Below are positions 24,846 to 32,627 of a DNA stretch of 37,172 nt, in pieces; positions within the stretch are counted from its first letter, which is position 1, and the number at the start of each line of letters is the position of its first letter. Both the position numbers and the translations under genes were made by a program. The notes below the pieces were generated by a model. The model searched no databases, was not told where the DNA came from, and worked only from the letters and a program-made list of their open reading frames with translations. Origin of the DNA: Burkholderiales bacterium (GTDB taxonomy: Bacteria; Pseudomonadota; Gammaproteobacteria; Burkholderiales; Casimicrobiaceae); assembly GCA_025352105.1 (NCBI GenBank), contig JANXUB010000077.1, positions 1-37,172 of the forward strand. Direction: 5' to 3'.

Positions 24846-25370
24846 TCATTTTGATTCAAGCTGAGTCAACAGCAAATCCACCAGCATCAACACGTGATCA
24901 CGCTCGCGCGCGTCAACGGGCACGATGGGACAGACCACACCTTTCGCCTGAGCGGCGATCGACAGATCATCAATCGTTGGCGTCGGATGGGTTTCGCTGC
25001 GACCGACACCAATGACGCACGCGGTACGCGTGATCAACGTCGAAAAACTGTCAAGATACAACTCAAGATCGGCGACCGGATCGCGCTTGGAATTGTCGGT
25101 CAATATGATGAGACCAATCGCACCTTTAGCGAGGATTTCCCACATGAAATCAAAGCGCTCTTGCCCCGGCGTACCGTAGATTCTGAGCGTGTCGCCATTT
25201 TCGAGTGTCAGTTCGCCAAAATCCATACCGACGGTGGTGCGCTCCTTTGCGACGGACAAGTCGTTGTTCTGCACGTCCGTCACAATGGGCGGCGCATCAC
25301 TGATGGCCGCGATGGCAGTCGTTTTGCCCGCCCCCATTGGGCCGGTGATAAGCAGTTTGTACTCAGCCAT
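24846..25370 (-). CDS. Small Ras/MglA-like GTPase
   Basis: A 174-residue single-domain GTPase. The P-loop is GPMGAGKT (10-17). A Thr pair near residue 45 (KERTTVGMDFGEL) is the switch I region, and YGTPGQERF (65-73) is switch II with the catalytic-site Gln position occupied. The usual NKxD base-recognition motif is not evident: GVGRSETHP stands where it would be. The switch II segment also lacks the Asp of DxxG. Such GTPases in conservons and gliding systems act as switches with Roadblock partners. It is encoded between a winged-helix-like protein and three Roadblock genes. Nucleotide specificity should not be assumed to be GTP. Confidence 0.88.
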   Translation of the reverse strand: MAEYKLLITGPMGAGKTTAIAAISDAPPIVTDVQNNDLSVAKERTTVGMDFGELTLENGDTLRIYGTPGQERFDFMWEILAKGAIGLIILTDNSKRDPVADLELYLDSFSTLITRTACVIGVGRSETHPTPTIDDLSIAAQAKGVVCPIVPVDARERDHVLMLVDLLLTQLESK

Positions 25371-25417
25371 ACGCGCTACCGAAGCCTGGTTATTTTTGTC
25401 ACTTTTTTTGTCATTTC

Positions 25418-26209
25418 CTACGCCGCCACGCCGATTCCCAGACGCCGACGAATCCGTCCCCAGAGACCATTCTGCGGTTGCTCAGATGGGCTCACCTTCG
25501 CTTGAATTAGATCGCTTGCAGCGGACATCGACGCGGAGCGGAGTCCGACGGGGCTGGATCCAACTCCGGTGAAAGGCGACATGGGAACGGCCGGGGGCGC
25601 GGTCGTGAGCGAAGCAAATTCGCCGCGTTCAACGGCGAGCCGCCGCTCATGAATCAATCCTGCGGACGACAAGAGTCTCAGCAACTGGGCGCAGACAGCT
25701 TCGTCCTGCGCCGACTTTTGTACCAAATCCTCAAAAGTCGAGGGTTTCGCCGCGAGCACTGCGGCAATACGCACAAAACGCTTGTCAATCCGCAGGAGTT
25801 CAAGCGTTGGCCAACGTAGCAATGCAAAGATGATTTTCCCCGTTGGAGCTTGCACGCTGGATCCTACGCGCAATTGCGATAGCTCGTCGCCCGCAAGGTT
25901 GAGCGCCAGCAACACCGCCGAAACGCGGAGCGGTCGCACCAAGCGCTTCGGTGCGGCCTCAGAGGCCCCGACGCGAATATGAACGCGGTTCGCGAGCGAG
26001 CTCTTGCTGCCGTCGAAGCCGTCATCCGCCCATGTATACCCAACCACTATCACGTCGGCCGTGTCCGACGCCTCGTAGCGCCACCGATGGCGCAGCAGGT
26101 CCGTCAAAAAACGCACGAGCGATTTGAACACCAGTTCGTCCTGCAGGGTCGCATGCCGCACCGTGAAGGTGCATTGCATTTTGCCCGCCGCGTGTGCGCC
26201 GCTAGCCAT
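25418..26209 (-). CDS. Unrecognised protein with a winged-helix-like segment
   Basis: A 263-residue cytosolic protein. The first 130 residues are a mixed alpha/beta region with no motif I recognise. Residues about 140-190 (IDKRFVRIAAVLAAKPSTFE then LVQKSAQDEAVCAQLLRLLSSAGLI) look like a winged-helix turn, followed by a flexible Ser/Pro-rich stretch and an amphipathic basic C terminus (WGRIRRRLGIG). In Streptomyces conservons the CvnC (DUF742) protein also has such a winged-helix segment between the sensor and the GTPase, so a similar adaptor role is possible. It starts 6 bp after the LOV gene and ends 47 bp before the GTPase. Confidence 0.6.
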   Translation of the reverse strand: MASGAHAAGKMQCTFTVRHATLQDELVFKSLVRFLTDLLRHRWRYEASDTADVIVVGYTWADDGFDGSKSSLANRVHIRVGASEAAPKRLVRPLRVSAVLLALNLAGDELSQLRVGSSVQAPTGKIIFALLRWPTLELLRIDKRFVRIAAVLAAKPSTFEDLVQKSAQDEAVCAQLLRLLSSAGLIHERRLAVERGEFASLTTAPPAVPMSPFTGVGSSPVGLRSASMSAASDLIQAKVSPSEQPQNGLWGRIRRRLGIGVAA

Positions 26210-26215
26210 GATCGA

Positions 26216-26980
26216 CTATCGTGAGGCCCGCAAGTGCTGCACACCAATGAACTGGGTGACAACGCCTGCATCGTTTCGCACCGGCGATACGAACAGTTCG
26301 TTAAAAAACGCCGTGCCGTCTTTACGGTAGTTACGCAACAGCGCCTGCCCGTTGACCTCGCGCTTGATGGCATCGCGCAGCTTAGGCAAATCGGGCTGAT
26401 CGGTTTCGCTACCCTGAAGGAAACGACAGTTCCGCCCCACAACATCGGCTGCACGGTAGCCGCTCATGCGCTCGAACATCGCGTTGACGTAAATGATGGG
26501 CATGTCCGGCTGCAACGCGTCAGAGATCACCACGCCTGCGTTGAGCGTCTCCCATTGGCGATTGCTGCGATCAAGCTCGGCGATGAGTTGCGCACGTTTG
26601 AGCAACGTTTCATCCGTAACCGCCAATACTTTGAAGCGTTCGCCGTCGCGGTAGCGCAACGTCGTCGCCTGAACCGACAGGTCTACGCGTTTGTGATCGC
26701 GCTCAAATACGTGCGAACGCTTGCCGTCCGAATCGGGCGTGACGGCCCAACGTGTGAACTCGGCGGCCGCGTTAATCTGTTGGCCCAACTGCTCGAACGA
26801 TGCGCCAAACAGCGATTCGCTTGGCACTGAAAATTGTTGCGCAAGCACCGCGTTGGCGCTCAAAACGATGCCGCCTGCGTTGAGCAAGCACATTCCGATT
26901 TGTGCGGAATCAAGCCACGCCCAAAGCAGCTCCTTTTCGAAGAGGTCCTCGGGTCGCGCAGGGATTTTCTTTAAAGGCAT
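26216..26980 (-). CDS. PAS-LOV blue-light sensor protein
   Basis: A 254-residue protein. Residues about 20-125 form a PAS-like domain; residues about 145-250 form a LOV domain. The LOV motif GRNCRFLQG has the flavin-adduct Cys at position 185. Further LOV residues are the Asn of NYRKDG, the Asn in FFNEL, and the Gln of FIGVQ, together with ISDALQPDMPIIYVN and SPVRNDAGVVTQF. These are the residues needed to bind FMN and form the light-induced thioether. No kinase, GGDEF or HTH output domain follows, so signalling must go through partners. It is first in the operon. No convincing Shine-Dalgarno is seen. Confidence 0.9.
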   Translation of the reverse strand: MPLKKIPARPEDLFEKELLWAWLDSAQIGMCLLNAGGIVLSANAVLAQQFSVPSESLFGASFEQLGQQINAAAEFTRWAVTPDSDGKRSHVFERDHKRVDLSVQATTLRYRDGERFKVLAVTDETLLKRAQLIAELDRSNRQWETLNAGVVISDALQPDMPIIYVNAMFERMSGYRAADVVGRNCRFLQGSETDQPDLPKLRDAIKREVNGQALLRNYRKDGTAFFNELFVSPVRNDAGVVTQFIGVQHLRASR

Positions 26981-27202
26981 GATTTACAACTTATCTGGGC
27001 AGCGAATACTCGCGCTGCTGGCGTGATTCTAGGTAACGGCGCTAAGGGAGAGGCTGAATACATGACCGCCCCGGCAAGGGCCAGAGCCTAAGCCCGACGC
27101 AAGTGCTTAATTTTGCTCAGCGCGTGGATACCAGCCTCCGCCGGTAAAGGTAAAAATTGCATTTTGTTCAGCGCCCAAAAATTATCGGCAACTAATGCAG
27201 TT

Positions 27203-27216
27203 TTTACAATTGTAAA
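27203..27216. promoter_or_regulatory. 14-bp perfect palindrome TTTACAATTGTAAA
   Basis: A perfect dyad in the 290-bp AT-richer gap (26981-27270) between the LOV gene and the OYE scar. It lies about 220 bp upstream of the LOV start, so an operator role is only a possibility. Nothing else stands out in this gap. Confidence 0.4.
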
Positions 27217-27255
27217 TTACTAATCTACAAAAATCGTCGTCCAGGCAATAAATCA

Positions 27256-27385
27256 GAGCCGTCTGATCGCTTCGATGCCTCCATGCGTCGATTGGTCGAT
27301 ACGTCCGTTCGAACTGGCGCTAATGAGGTGTTCCTGCAGACACCCATTGACGCTGCAAATTTCAACGCCGTTAAAACCTGCATTC
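27256..27385 (-). pseudogene. Remnant of a second OYE-family reductase
   Basis: The minus strand reads AGFNGVEICSVNGCLQEH, then LISASSNGRIDQ, which matches AGFDGLEIHSANGYLLEQ, then FIRDSSNKRTDE, of the intact OYE at 27510-28610. The FMN-site His is replaced by Cys. Only about 40 codons survive, with no start or rest of the gene. It abuts the SDR scar on the other strand at about 27385. Confidence 0.78.
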
Positions 27386-27499
27386 GAAAACCGGGAACGC
27401 AACGCGCAGATCATGGGCCGCATTCCAATGAGCCGATGGGCGGAACCCTCCGAGATCGCCGATCTGATCGTGTTCCTCGCCTTAGACCCCGCGCGCTAC
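27386..27499 (+). pseudogene. C-terminal remnant of an SDR gene
   Basis: The frame reads ENRERNAQIMGRIPMSRW, then AEPSEIADLIVFLALDPARY, close to ENPERNAQIMARIPMNRW, then AEPAEIADPIMFLCSDAARY, of the intact SDR at 22715-23452. The final VTGSILPVDGG stretch is lost and the sequence runs into the end of the OYE gene. Confidence 0.85.
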
Positions 27500-27509
27500 C
27501 GACCCGCCA

Positions 27510-28610
27510 TTACAGCGTCGGGTAATCGGTATATCCCTCGGGCCCCGCGCTGTAGAAAGTCTTCGAATTGGCCTCGTTCAGCGGCGCATCGCGCTTCAAC
27601 CGTTCAGGCAAATCCGGATTAGCGATAAAGGGCACGCCGAACGCCACGGCATCCACTGCGTCGCGCGCAACCGCATCAATGGCCATCACACGGTCGTACT
27701 GGTTGTTGCCAACGTAGGTGACGCTGGCGGCGGACAACGTTTTCTTCGCCCATGCGAAATCGAAGTCCTTGAGCTCGCGTGCGCCGCCAGTATTGCCTTC
27801 GATGAAATGCACAAACGCGATACCGCGTTTGGCGAGTGCTTCGACCAGTGTGCCGTAAGTCGCTTGCGTGTTGCTATCGGGCATTGCGTTGTTGGCGGCA
27901 GTGACGGGTGACAGGCGGATGCCGACGCGTTCCTTTCCCCACACGGAGATCGCGGCGTCCACGACGTCTAGCGTGAAGCGGATACGATTTTCAGTCGACC
28001 CACCGAATTCATCGGTGCGTTTATTGGAGCTGTCGCGAATGAATTGTTCGAGCAAATAGCCGTTGGCGCTGTGAATTTCTAAGCCGTCGAAGCCTGCGCG
28101 TTTCGCCACTTCGGCTGCGTGTCGATACGCTGCGATGTACGCTTTCACTTCGGCAGCTTCGAGCCCGCGTGCCGCTACGCGCTCGGTTTTACCGTTTTGC
28201 GTATAGATCGTGCCGCCGGGGTTGTAGCCGGTGCTTGCCGTTACGGGCAACACGTGATCAGGTTGCAGGTCGGGATGCGAAATCGCGCCGACGTGCCACA
28301 ACTGCGCGACGATTTTTCCGCCTTTGGCGTGAACCGCAGCGGTCGTCAGCTTCCAGCCCGCTTCCTGCTCGGGGCTGTAGATGCCCGGTGTGCCGACGTA
28401 GCCTTTGCCCGTAGGCAACACCTGTGTGGCCTCCGACACGATGATGCCGGCGCTCGCGCGCTGGCCGTAATACTCGGCGATCATCGCGTTCGGCGCATCC
28501 GTGCCAGGGGTTGCGCGGCAGCGCGTGAGTGGGGCCATAAAGACGCGGTTTTTGGCTTCGATGGCGCCGACACGAATGGGCGAAAACAGAATAGAGGTTT
28601 GAGGGTTCAT
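27510..28610 (-). CDS. Old Yellow Enzyme-type alkene reductase (NemA-like)
   Basis: A 366-residue FMN enzyme that reduces activated C=C bonds with NAD(P)H. Marks are LFSPIRVGAIEAKNRVFMAPL at the N terminus, the HxxN pair in LEIHSANGYLLEQF, GGSTENRIRF, VGIRLSPV, FVHFIEGNTGG and a C-terminal ADLPxRLK-like NPDLPERLKRDAPLNE. It fits the classical OYE/NemA group, which act on nitro compounds, enones and maleimides. It is transcribed divergently from the TctC gene (about 86 bp between starts). Just past its stop codon lie remnants of a second OYE and of an SDR. Confidence 0.94.
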   Translation of the reverse strand: MNPQTSILFSPIRVGAIEAKNRVFMAPLTRCRATPGTDAPNAMIAEYYGQRASAGIIVSEATQVLPTGKGYVGTPGIYSPEQEAGWKLTTAAVHAKGGKIVAQLWHVGAISHPDLQPDHVLPVTASTGYNPGGTIYTQNGKTERVAARGLEAAEVKAYIAAYRHAAEVAKRAGFDGLEIHSANGYLLEQFIRDSSNKRTDEFGGSTENRIRFTLDVVDAAISVWGKERVGIRLSPVTAANNAMPDSNTQATYGTLVEALAKRGIAFVHFIEGNTGGARELKDFDFAWAKKTLSAASVTYVGNNQYDRVMAIDAVARDAVDAVAFGVPFIANPDLPERLKRDAPLNEANSKTFYSAGPEGYTDYPTL

Positions 28611-28696
28611 ACGTAAATATCAGATTGAATTGCTAACTACACTCAATGCACTTTGTGACATCTCGCCGTTTATCAACCCACGCACCAAAACCTGCC

Positions 28697-29662
28697 ATGA
28701 ACCGCTCCATCTCCATAGCCTGCATCGCCGCGCTCATCGCCACGTTTAACGTGACTGCGCAATCATTTCCGTCGCGCCAAATTACGCTGATCGTGCCAGT
28801 TACGCCTGGTGGCTCCACCGATCTCATGGCACGGCAAATTGCGGAGCCTTTGACCAAGGCGCTTGGGCAACCCGTCATCGTCGAGAATCGGCCCGGCGCG
28901 TCGGGCAACATAGCGGCGAGCTATGTGGCGAAGGCGAAACCCGACGGTCACACGCTGCTCGCGGCGTATTCCGGCTTTCACGCGGCCAATCCGTTCCTCT
29001 ACAAAAATCTCGACTGGGATCCAGTCAAGAGCTTCACACCGGTCGCGCTGATCATCAATTCGGCGCAGGCGATTGCCGTCACCGACAAGCTGCCGGTGAA
29101 AACATTCAAGGAGTTAATTGCGTACGCAAAAGCCAATCCGGGCAAGCTCAATTACGGCACAGCGGGGCCGGGCTCGCTGCATCACATTTCTGGCGCGTTG
29201 CTCGAACAATTGGCCGACACAAAGATGACGCCGATTGCCTACAAAGGCACCGGCCCCGCCGTGACCGACCTTGCCGCTGGCAACGTCGACATCGTGATCA
29301 CCACGCCACCGGGCGTGATTCCACTCTCACTAACTGGCAAGATTCGTATCCTCGCCGTCACCGGGAACAAACGCGTGCCTTCGCTGCCCAGCGTGCCGAG
29401 CGTAGCGGAGGAGGGTTTTCCGAATTTCTCGGTGGACGCGTGGTTTGGATTTGTCGCGCCGATGGGCACGCCGTCCGATGTAGTGAAACGTCTCGCCGAC
29501 GAAATGGCCAAAGCCGTGCAGGGTGAAGGCTTCAAAAAAGGTGTCGAAGGCGCAGGCGGCACGGTGCAGTTTCAAGGCACGCCGCAATTTGATGCGACGA
29601 TTCGCAGCGACATTCAGATGTTCGGGCGCGTGATCAAAGCGGCAAATATTTCGGCGGAGTGA
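28697..29662 (+). CDS. Bug/TctC-family solute receptor
   Basis: A 321-residue periplasmic receptor. The ATG at 28697 begins the signal peptide (SISIACIAALIATFNVTAQ); a longer start at 28646 is in frame. Family marks are ITLIVPVTPGGSTDLMARQI, VENRPGASGNIAASYVAKA, NYGTAGPGSLHHISGALLEQ and PIAYKGTGPAVTDLAAGNVD. It is the third Bug protein in the window, without transporter genes. Ligand unknown. It is divergent from the OYE gene and may share its regulation. Confidence 0.92.
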   Translation: MNRSISIACIAALIATFNVTAQSFPSRQITLIVPVTPGGSTDLMARQIAEPLTKALGQPVIVENRPGASGNIAASYVAKAKPDGHTLLAAYSGFHAANPFLYKNLDWDPVKSFTPVALIINSAQAIAVTDKLPVKTFKELIAYAKANPGKLNYGTAGPGSLHHISGALLEQLADTKMTPIAYKGTGPAVTDLAAGNVDIVITTPPGVIPLSLTGKIRILAVTGNKRVPSLPSVPSVAEEGFPNFSVDAWFGFVAPMGTPSDVVKRLADEMAKAVQGEGFKKGVEGAGGTVQFQGTPQFDATIRSDIQMFGRVIKAANISAE

Positions 29663-29732
29663 CGAGTTTTTCTACTTTTTTGTGCGCGAAGATGCGTGCA
29701 AAAACTCGCTTTGAACTGGCGCAGTGAGATTA

Positions 29733-29852
29733 ACAGCTTTTTTTGAATTGACCTTGTTTTAATGGGGCTAGGAGCATTAATACTGAAAAGTCGACTTTTG
29801 CAAAATATCAGCGATAGCCCCCTTAAAAACGCAATAAATTGCAAAAAGCTGT
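29733..29852. repeat. Best copy of the 117-121 bp dyad-symmetric intergenic repeat
   Basis: Three nested symmetric box pairs share one centre, 29792.5: ACAGCTTTTT (29733) with AAAAAGCTGT (to 29852); GGGCTA (29765-29770) with TAGCCC (29815-29820); and the perfect central palindrome AAAAGTCGACTTTT (29786-29799). It fills most of the gap between the TctC gene and the DUF456 gene, and no ORF occurs there. Confidence 0.88.
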
Positions 29853-29948
29853 ATCCGGCATCAAGCGCTGCCGGCGTCCGCCAACGCTGATGATCACGAC
29901 ACTACACTCGTGGCTTAATCGTCAAAAATTCATTCACACAATCATTTC

Positions 29949-30440
29949 ATGGATGCTCACATCCTCGGTTGGACGGTCGTCACATTGCTAATCGTCGTCG
30001 GGCTCGTGGGCACGGTGCTGCCTGCCTTGCCGGGTACGGTTCTCGTGCTCTCGGCTGTGGTGCTCGCCGCCTGGCTCGACGATTTCACGCGTGTCAAACC
30101 GTGGGTTATCGCGATCATCGCGGTGCTCGCAGTGCTCGCCTGGGTGACCGATTACCTCGCGACCGTGATGGGCGCAAAGAAGGCGGGCGCGAGCACACTT
30201 GCCATTGTGGGCGCGGCGCTAGGCACCATGGCGGGTATTTTTATGGGCCTGATCGGCGTTCTCTTCATGCCCTTTGTTGGCGCGGTGATCGGCGAATACA
30301 TCGCGCAGAAAAACGCGAAACAGGCCGCCAAAGTGGGCCTCGCGACGTGGCTCGGTTTGCTGGTAGGAACGGTCGTAAAACTCGTTCTGGTGTTCATGAT
30401 GATAGGCATTTTTGTCGCGGCGCTCATACTCAGCGCGTAA
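29949..30440 (+). CDS. DUF456 family membrane protein
   Basis: A 163-residue, four- to six-TM inner-membrane protein. It has the DUF456 pattern: VVGLVGTVLPALPGTVLVL near the N terminus, a central charged segment (LATVMGAKKAGAS) and a Gly-rich last half (GAALGTMAGIFMGLIGVLF, then FVGAVIGEYIAQ). The function of the family is unknown. It is followed by a decayed TMEM175 gene on the same strand. Confidence 0.92.
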   Translation: MDAHILGWTVVTLLIVVGLVGTVLPALPGTVLVLSAVVLAAWLDDFTRVKPWVIAIIAVLAVLAWVTDYLATVMGAKKAGASTLAIVGAALGTMAGIFMGLIGVLFMPFVGAVIGEYIAQKNAKQAAKVGLATWLGLLVGTVVKLVLVFMMIGIFVAALILSA

Positions 30441-30482
30441 CATCTAGCTGATCGGATCATCACACAACGCGACGCAACCGAC

Positions 30483-30871
30483 ATGGGAAAAACAAGACTG
30501 GAAGCGTTCAGCGATGGCGTCATCGCCATCATCATCACCATCATGGTGCTCGAGATGAAAGTGCCACACGGCGAGGCTTGAACCGATTTACCCGTCGCCG
30601 TTTACGCATTCGACTTAATGATGTGCGCCATTGCGTACGTCATCCTTCAGCAGCAGATTATCAAGCTCGACGGCAAACAATCCGCGCTCGGCATCGCCGT
30701 CGGTTCGGATCGCATCGTAAGGGAAAGATTTCGCTGGCAGCTTATGTGATCGCGATCCCGCTGGCGTTGTACGGCAATTCATTGCTCGCTGGCGCACTCA
30801 TGATCATCGTCGCGCTGATCTGGTTCATCCCGGATCGACGGATTGAGAAGGTCATTGACCAAGGTGAGTAG
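30483..30871 (+). pseudogene. Decayed TMEM175 (DUF1211) family channel gene
   Basis: It starts MGKTRLEAFSDGVIAIIITI, then MVLEMKVPHGEA: the diagnostic first helix with the FSDGVxAI motif. A TGA follows at 30579, then in the same frame LPVAVYAFDLMMCAIAYVIL, and after a frameshift near 30715 the last part KGKISLAAYVIAIPLALYG, then VALIWFIPDRRIEKV. Between the first and second parts most of helices 2-4 is missing. Normal family members are about 190-210 residues; here about 130 codons survive. In the family the protein forms a potassium-selective channel lacking the usual selectivity filter. Stop, deletion and frameshift together argue for real decay. Confidence 0.9.
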
Positions 30872-30874
30872 GCG

Positions 30875-31630
30875 CTAGCGAACGCGAATCCCCGCCGCCC
30901 GCATCACCCGTTTCGCCTCGCCCACCGTGTGTTCGCCGTAGTGAAAAATGCTGGCGGCCAGCACGGCGTCCGCGCCGCCTTTCACCACGCCGTCAACGAG
31001 ATGCTGAAGGTTGCCCACGCCGCCTGACGCGATCACGGGAATGCTCACCGCATCCGCGATTGCACGCGTGAGTTCGAGATCAAATCCGATCTTTGCGCCG
31101 TCGCGATCCATGCTGGTGAGGAGGATTTCACCCGCGCCACGATCTGCCACTTCACGCGCCCAGTCAATCGCGCTTTTGCCAGTCGGTGTGCGGCCACCGT
31201 GAACGAACACTTCAAAAAAACCGGGCCGAGTCTGCTTGGCATCAATCGCGGCGACCACGCATTGCGCACCGTAGAAATGACTCGCTTCGTTGAAAATTTC
31301 TGGACGATTCACGCCCGCGGTATTGATGCTCACCTTGTCCGCGCCCGCATTCAGCAGGGGCCGCAGGTCTTCAGCCGTTTTCACGCCGCCGCCCACGGTG
31401 AGCGGAATGAACACCTGAGACGCAACGCGTTCGATCAAATCGTAAAGCAAACCGCGCGCTTCAACGCTGGCCGTAATGTCGAGAAAACAAAGCTCGTCCG
31501 CGCCCTGATCGTTGTAGCGCTTCGCCACTTCCACCGGATCGCCCGCATCGCGCAAACCAACAAAGTTCACGCCTTTGACGACGCGACCGTCTTTAATGTC
31601 TAGGCAGGGGATGATTCGTTTGCAGAGCAT
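30875..31630 (-). CDS. hisF: HisF, imidazole glycerol phosphate synthase cyclase subunit
   Basis: A 251-residue TIM-barrel enzyme that uses ammonia from HisH to turn PRFAR into imidazole glycerol phosphate and AICAR. It has [14 protein letters not shown] with the first catalytic Asp, [11 protein letters not shown] with the second, phosphate loops [13 protein letters not shown] and [15 protein letters not shown]. It pairs with HisH encoded upstream in the same group. No hisI or hisE follows: next is a decayed channel gene on the other strand. Confidence 0.97.
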   Translation of the reverse strand: MLCKRIIPCLDIKDGRVVKGVNFVGLRDAGDPVEVAKRYNDQGADELCFLDITASVEARGLLYDLIERVASQVFIPLTVGGGVKTAEDLRPLLNAGADKVSINTAGVNRPEIFNEASHFYGAQCVVAAIDAKQTRPGFFEVFVHGGRTPTGKSAIDWAREVADRGAGEILLTSMDRDGAKIGFDLELTRAIADAVSIPVIASGGVGNLQHLVDGVVKGGADAVLAASIFHYGEHTVGEAKRVMRAAGIRVR

Positions 31631-31648
31631 TTTTTAGTGAGCAGTTTT

Positions 31649-31803
31649 GTAGGGTGGGCACCCCGTGCCCACCAATCGCGTTACGCCATCGTCATGGTGG
31701 GCAGAGGCTGCCCACCCTACGGGCCTGTTTTGTAGGGTGGGCACCCCGTGCCCACCTTTTGCGTTACGCGGACGTCAGGGTGGGCAGAGGCTGCCCACCC
31801 TAC
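31649..31803. repeat. Two tandem 72-bp palindromic units (GTAGGGTGGGCA family)
   Basis: Each unit starts GTAGGGTGGGCACC and ends GGTGCCCACC-like palindromic sequence, closing with CCCACCCTAC. Units are at 31649-31720 and 31732-31803, 83 bp apart. The outer ends pair as a long stem, with a second stem inside. This looks like a REP/BIME pair in the hisF-hisA gap. Confidence 0.88.
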
Positions 31804-31814
31804 ACCCTACCGCA

Positions 31815-32543
31815 CTACTGCAGCGCAGCCACCGCCGCTCTGAAATCGAGTGTCCCCTCGTACAGAGCGCGCCCACAAACCACACCCGCAATGCCATCCG
31901 CCTGATACGGTTTCAGCAGTTTGATGTGCTCAACATTGTGAATCCCACCCGACGCATAGACGGGCACGCGCAGCGGCTGCGCCAGTCGAACGGTGGCTTC
32001 GATGTTGATCCCCGTCCCCATCCCGTCACGACCAATGTCGGTGTAAATAATGCCTTCGATACCGTAGTCCTCAAAGCGCTTGCCGAGGTCGAGCGCGTCG
32101 TGGCCGGTGAGCTTGCTCCAGCCGTCGATGGCGATCTTGCCGTCTTTGGCGTCGAGGCCGACGATGACGGTGCCGGGGAAGGCGTTGCAGGCGTCGTGCA
32201 GAAAGCCGGGGTTTTTCACGGCGGCGGTGCCGATGATGACGTAATCAATGCCGTCGTCGAGGTAGCGCTCGATGATGTCGAGATCGCGAATGCCGCCGCC
32301 AAGCTGTACTTCAATTTCCTCGCCCACTTCCGTGAGGATCGCCTTGATTGCGCGCTCGTTGATCGGCTTGCCCTGCACTGCACCGTTCAAATCGACCAGA
32401 TGCAAACGCGTCGCGCCCTGATCAACCCAGTGCCGTGCCATCGCGGCGGGGTCCTCTGAGAACACCGTGACATTGTCCATATCGCCTTGACGCAGGCGAA
32501 CACAATGACCGTCTTTGAGATCAATGGCTGGGATGACTAGCAT
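31815..32543 (-). CDS. hisA: HisA, phosphoribosyl-formimino-AICAR-P isomerase
   Basis: A 242-residue TIM barrel that isomerises ProFAR to PRFAR (Amadori rearrangement). It has [20 protein letters not shown] with the N-terminal catalytic Asp, [38 protein letters not shown] with the second Asp, and the C-terminal phosphate loop [14 protein letters not shown]. It lies between hisH and hisF as in other Burkholderiales. The downstream repeat separates it from hisF. Confidence 0.97.
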   Translation of the reverse strand: MLVIPAIDLKDGHCVRLRQGDMDNVTVFSEDPAAMARHWVDQGATRLHLVDLNGAVQGKPINERAIKAILTEVGEEIEVQLGGGIRDLDIIERYLDDGIDYVIIGTAAVKNPGFLHDACNAFPGTVIVGLDAKDGKIAIDGWSKLTGHDALDLGKRFEDYGIEGIIYTDIGRDGMGTGINIEATVRLAQPLRVPVYASGGIHNVEHIKLLKPYQADGIAGVVCGRALYEGTLDFRAAVAALQ

Positions 32544-32627
32544 GGGGAAATATTGAAGGGCTGGGGCGGCGAAGTCGCTGCGGGGTGGAAACTTTAGGTT
32601 GACGGATTTACGGCGGCGGCAACGGCG

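Noticed and set aside
31649..31803. Rho-independent terminator of hisA
   Set aside because: Stems are strong but there is no T-run, and the paired tandem layout is that of REP/BIME repeats.
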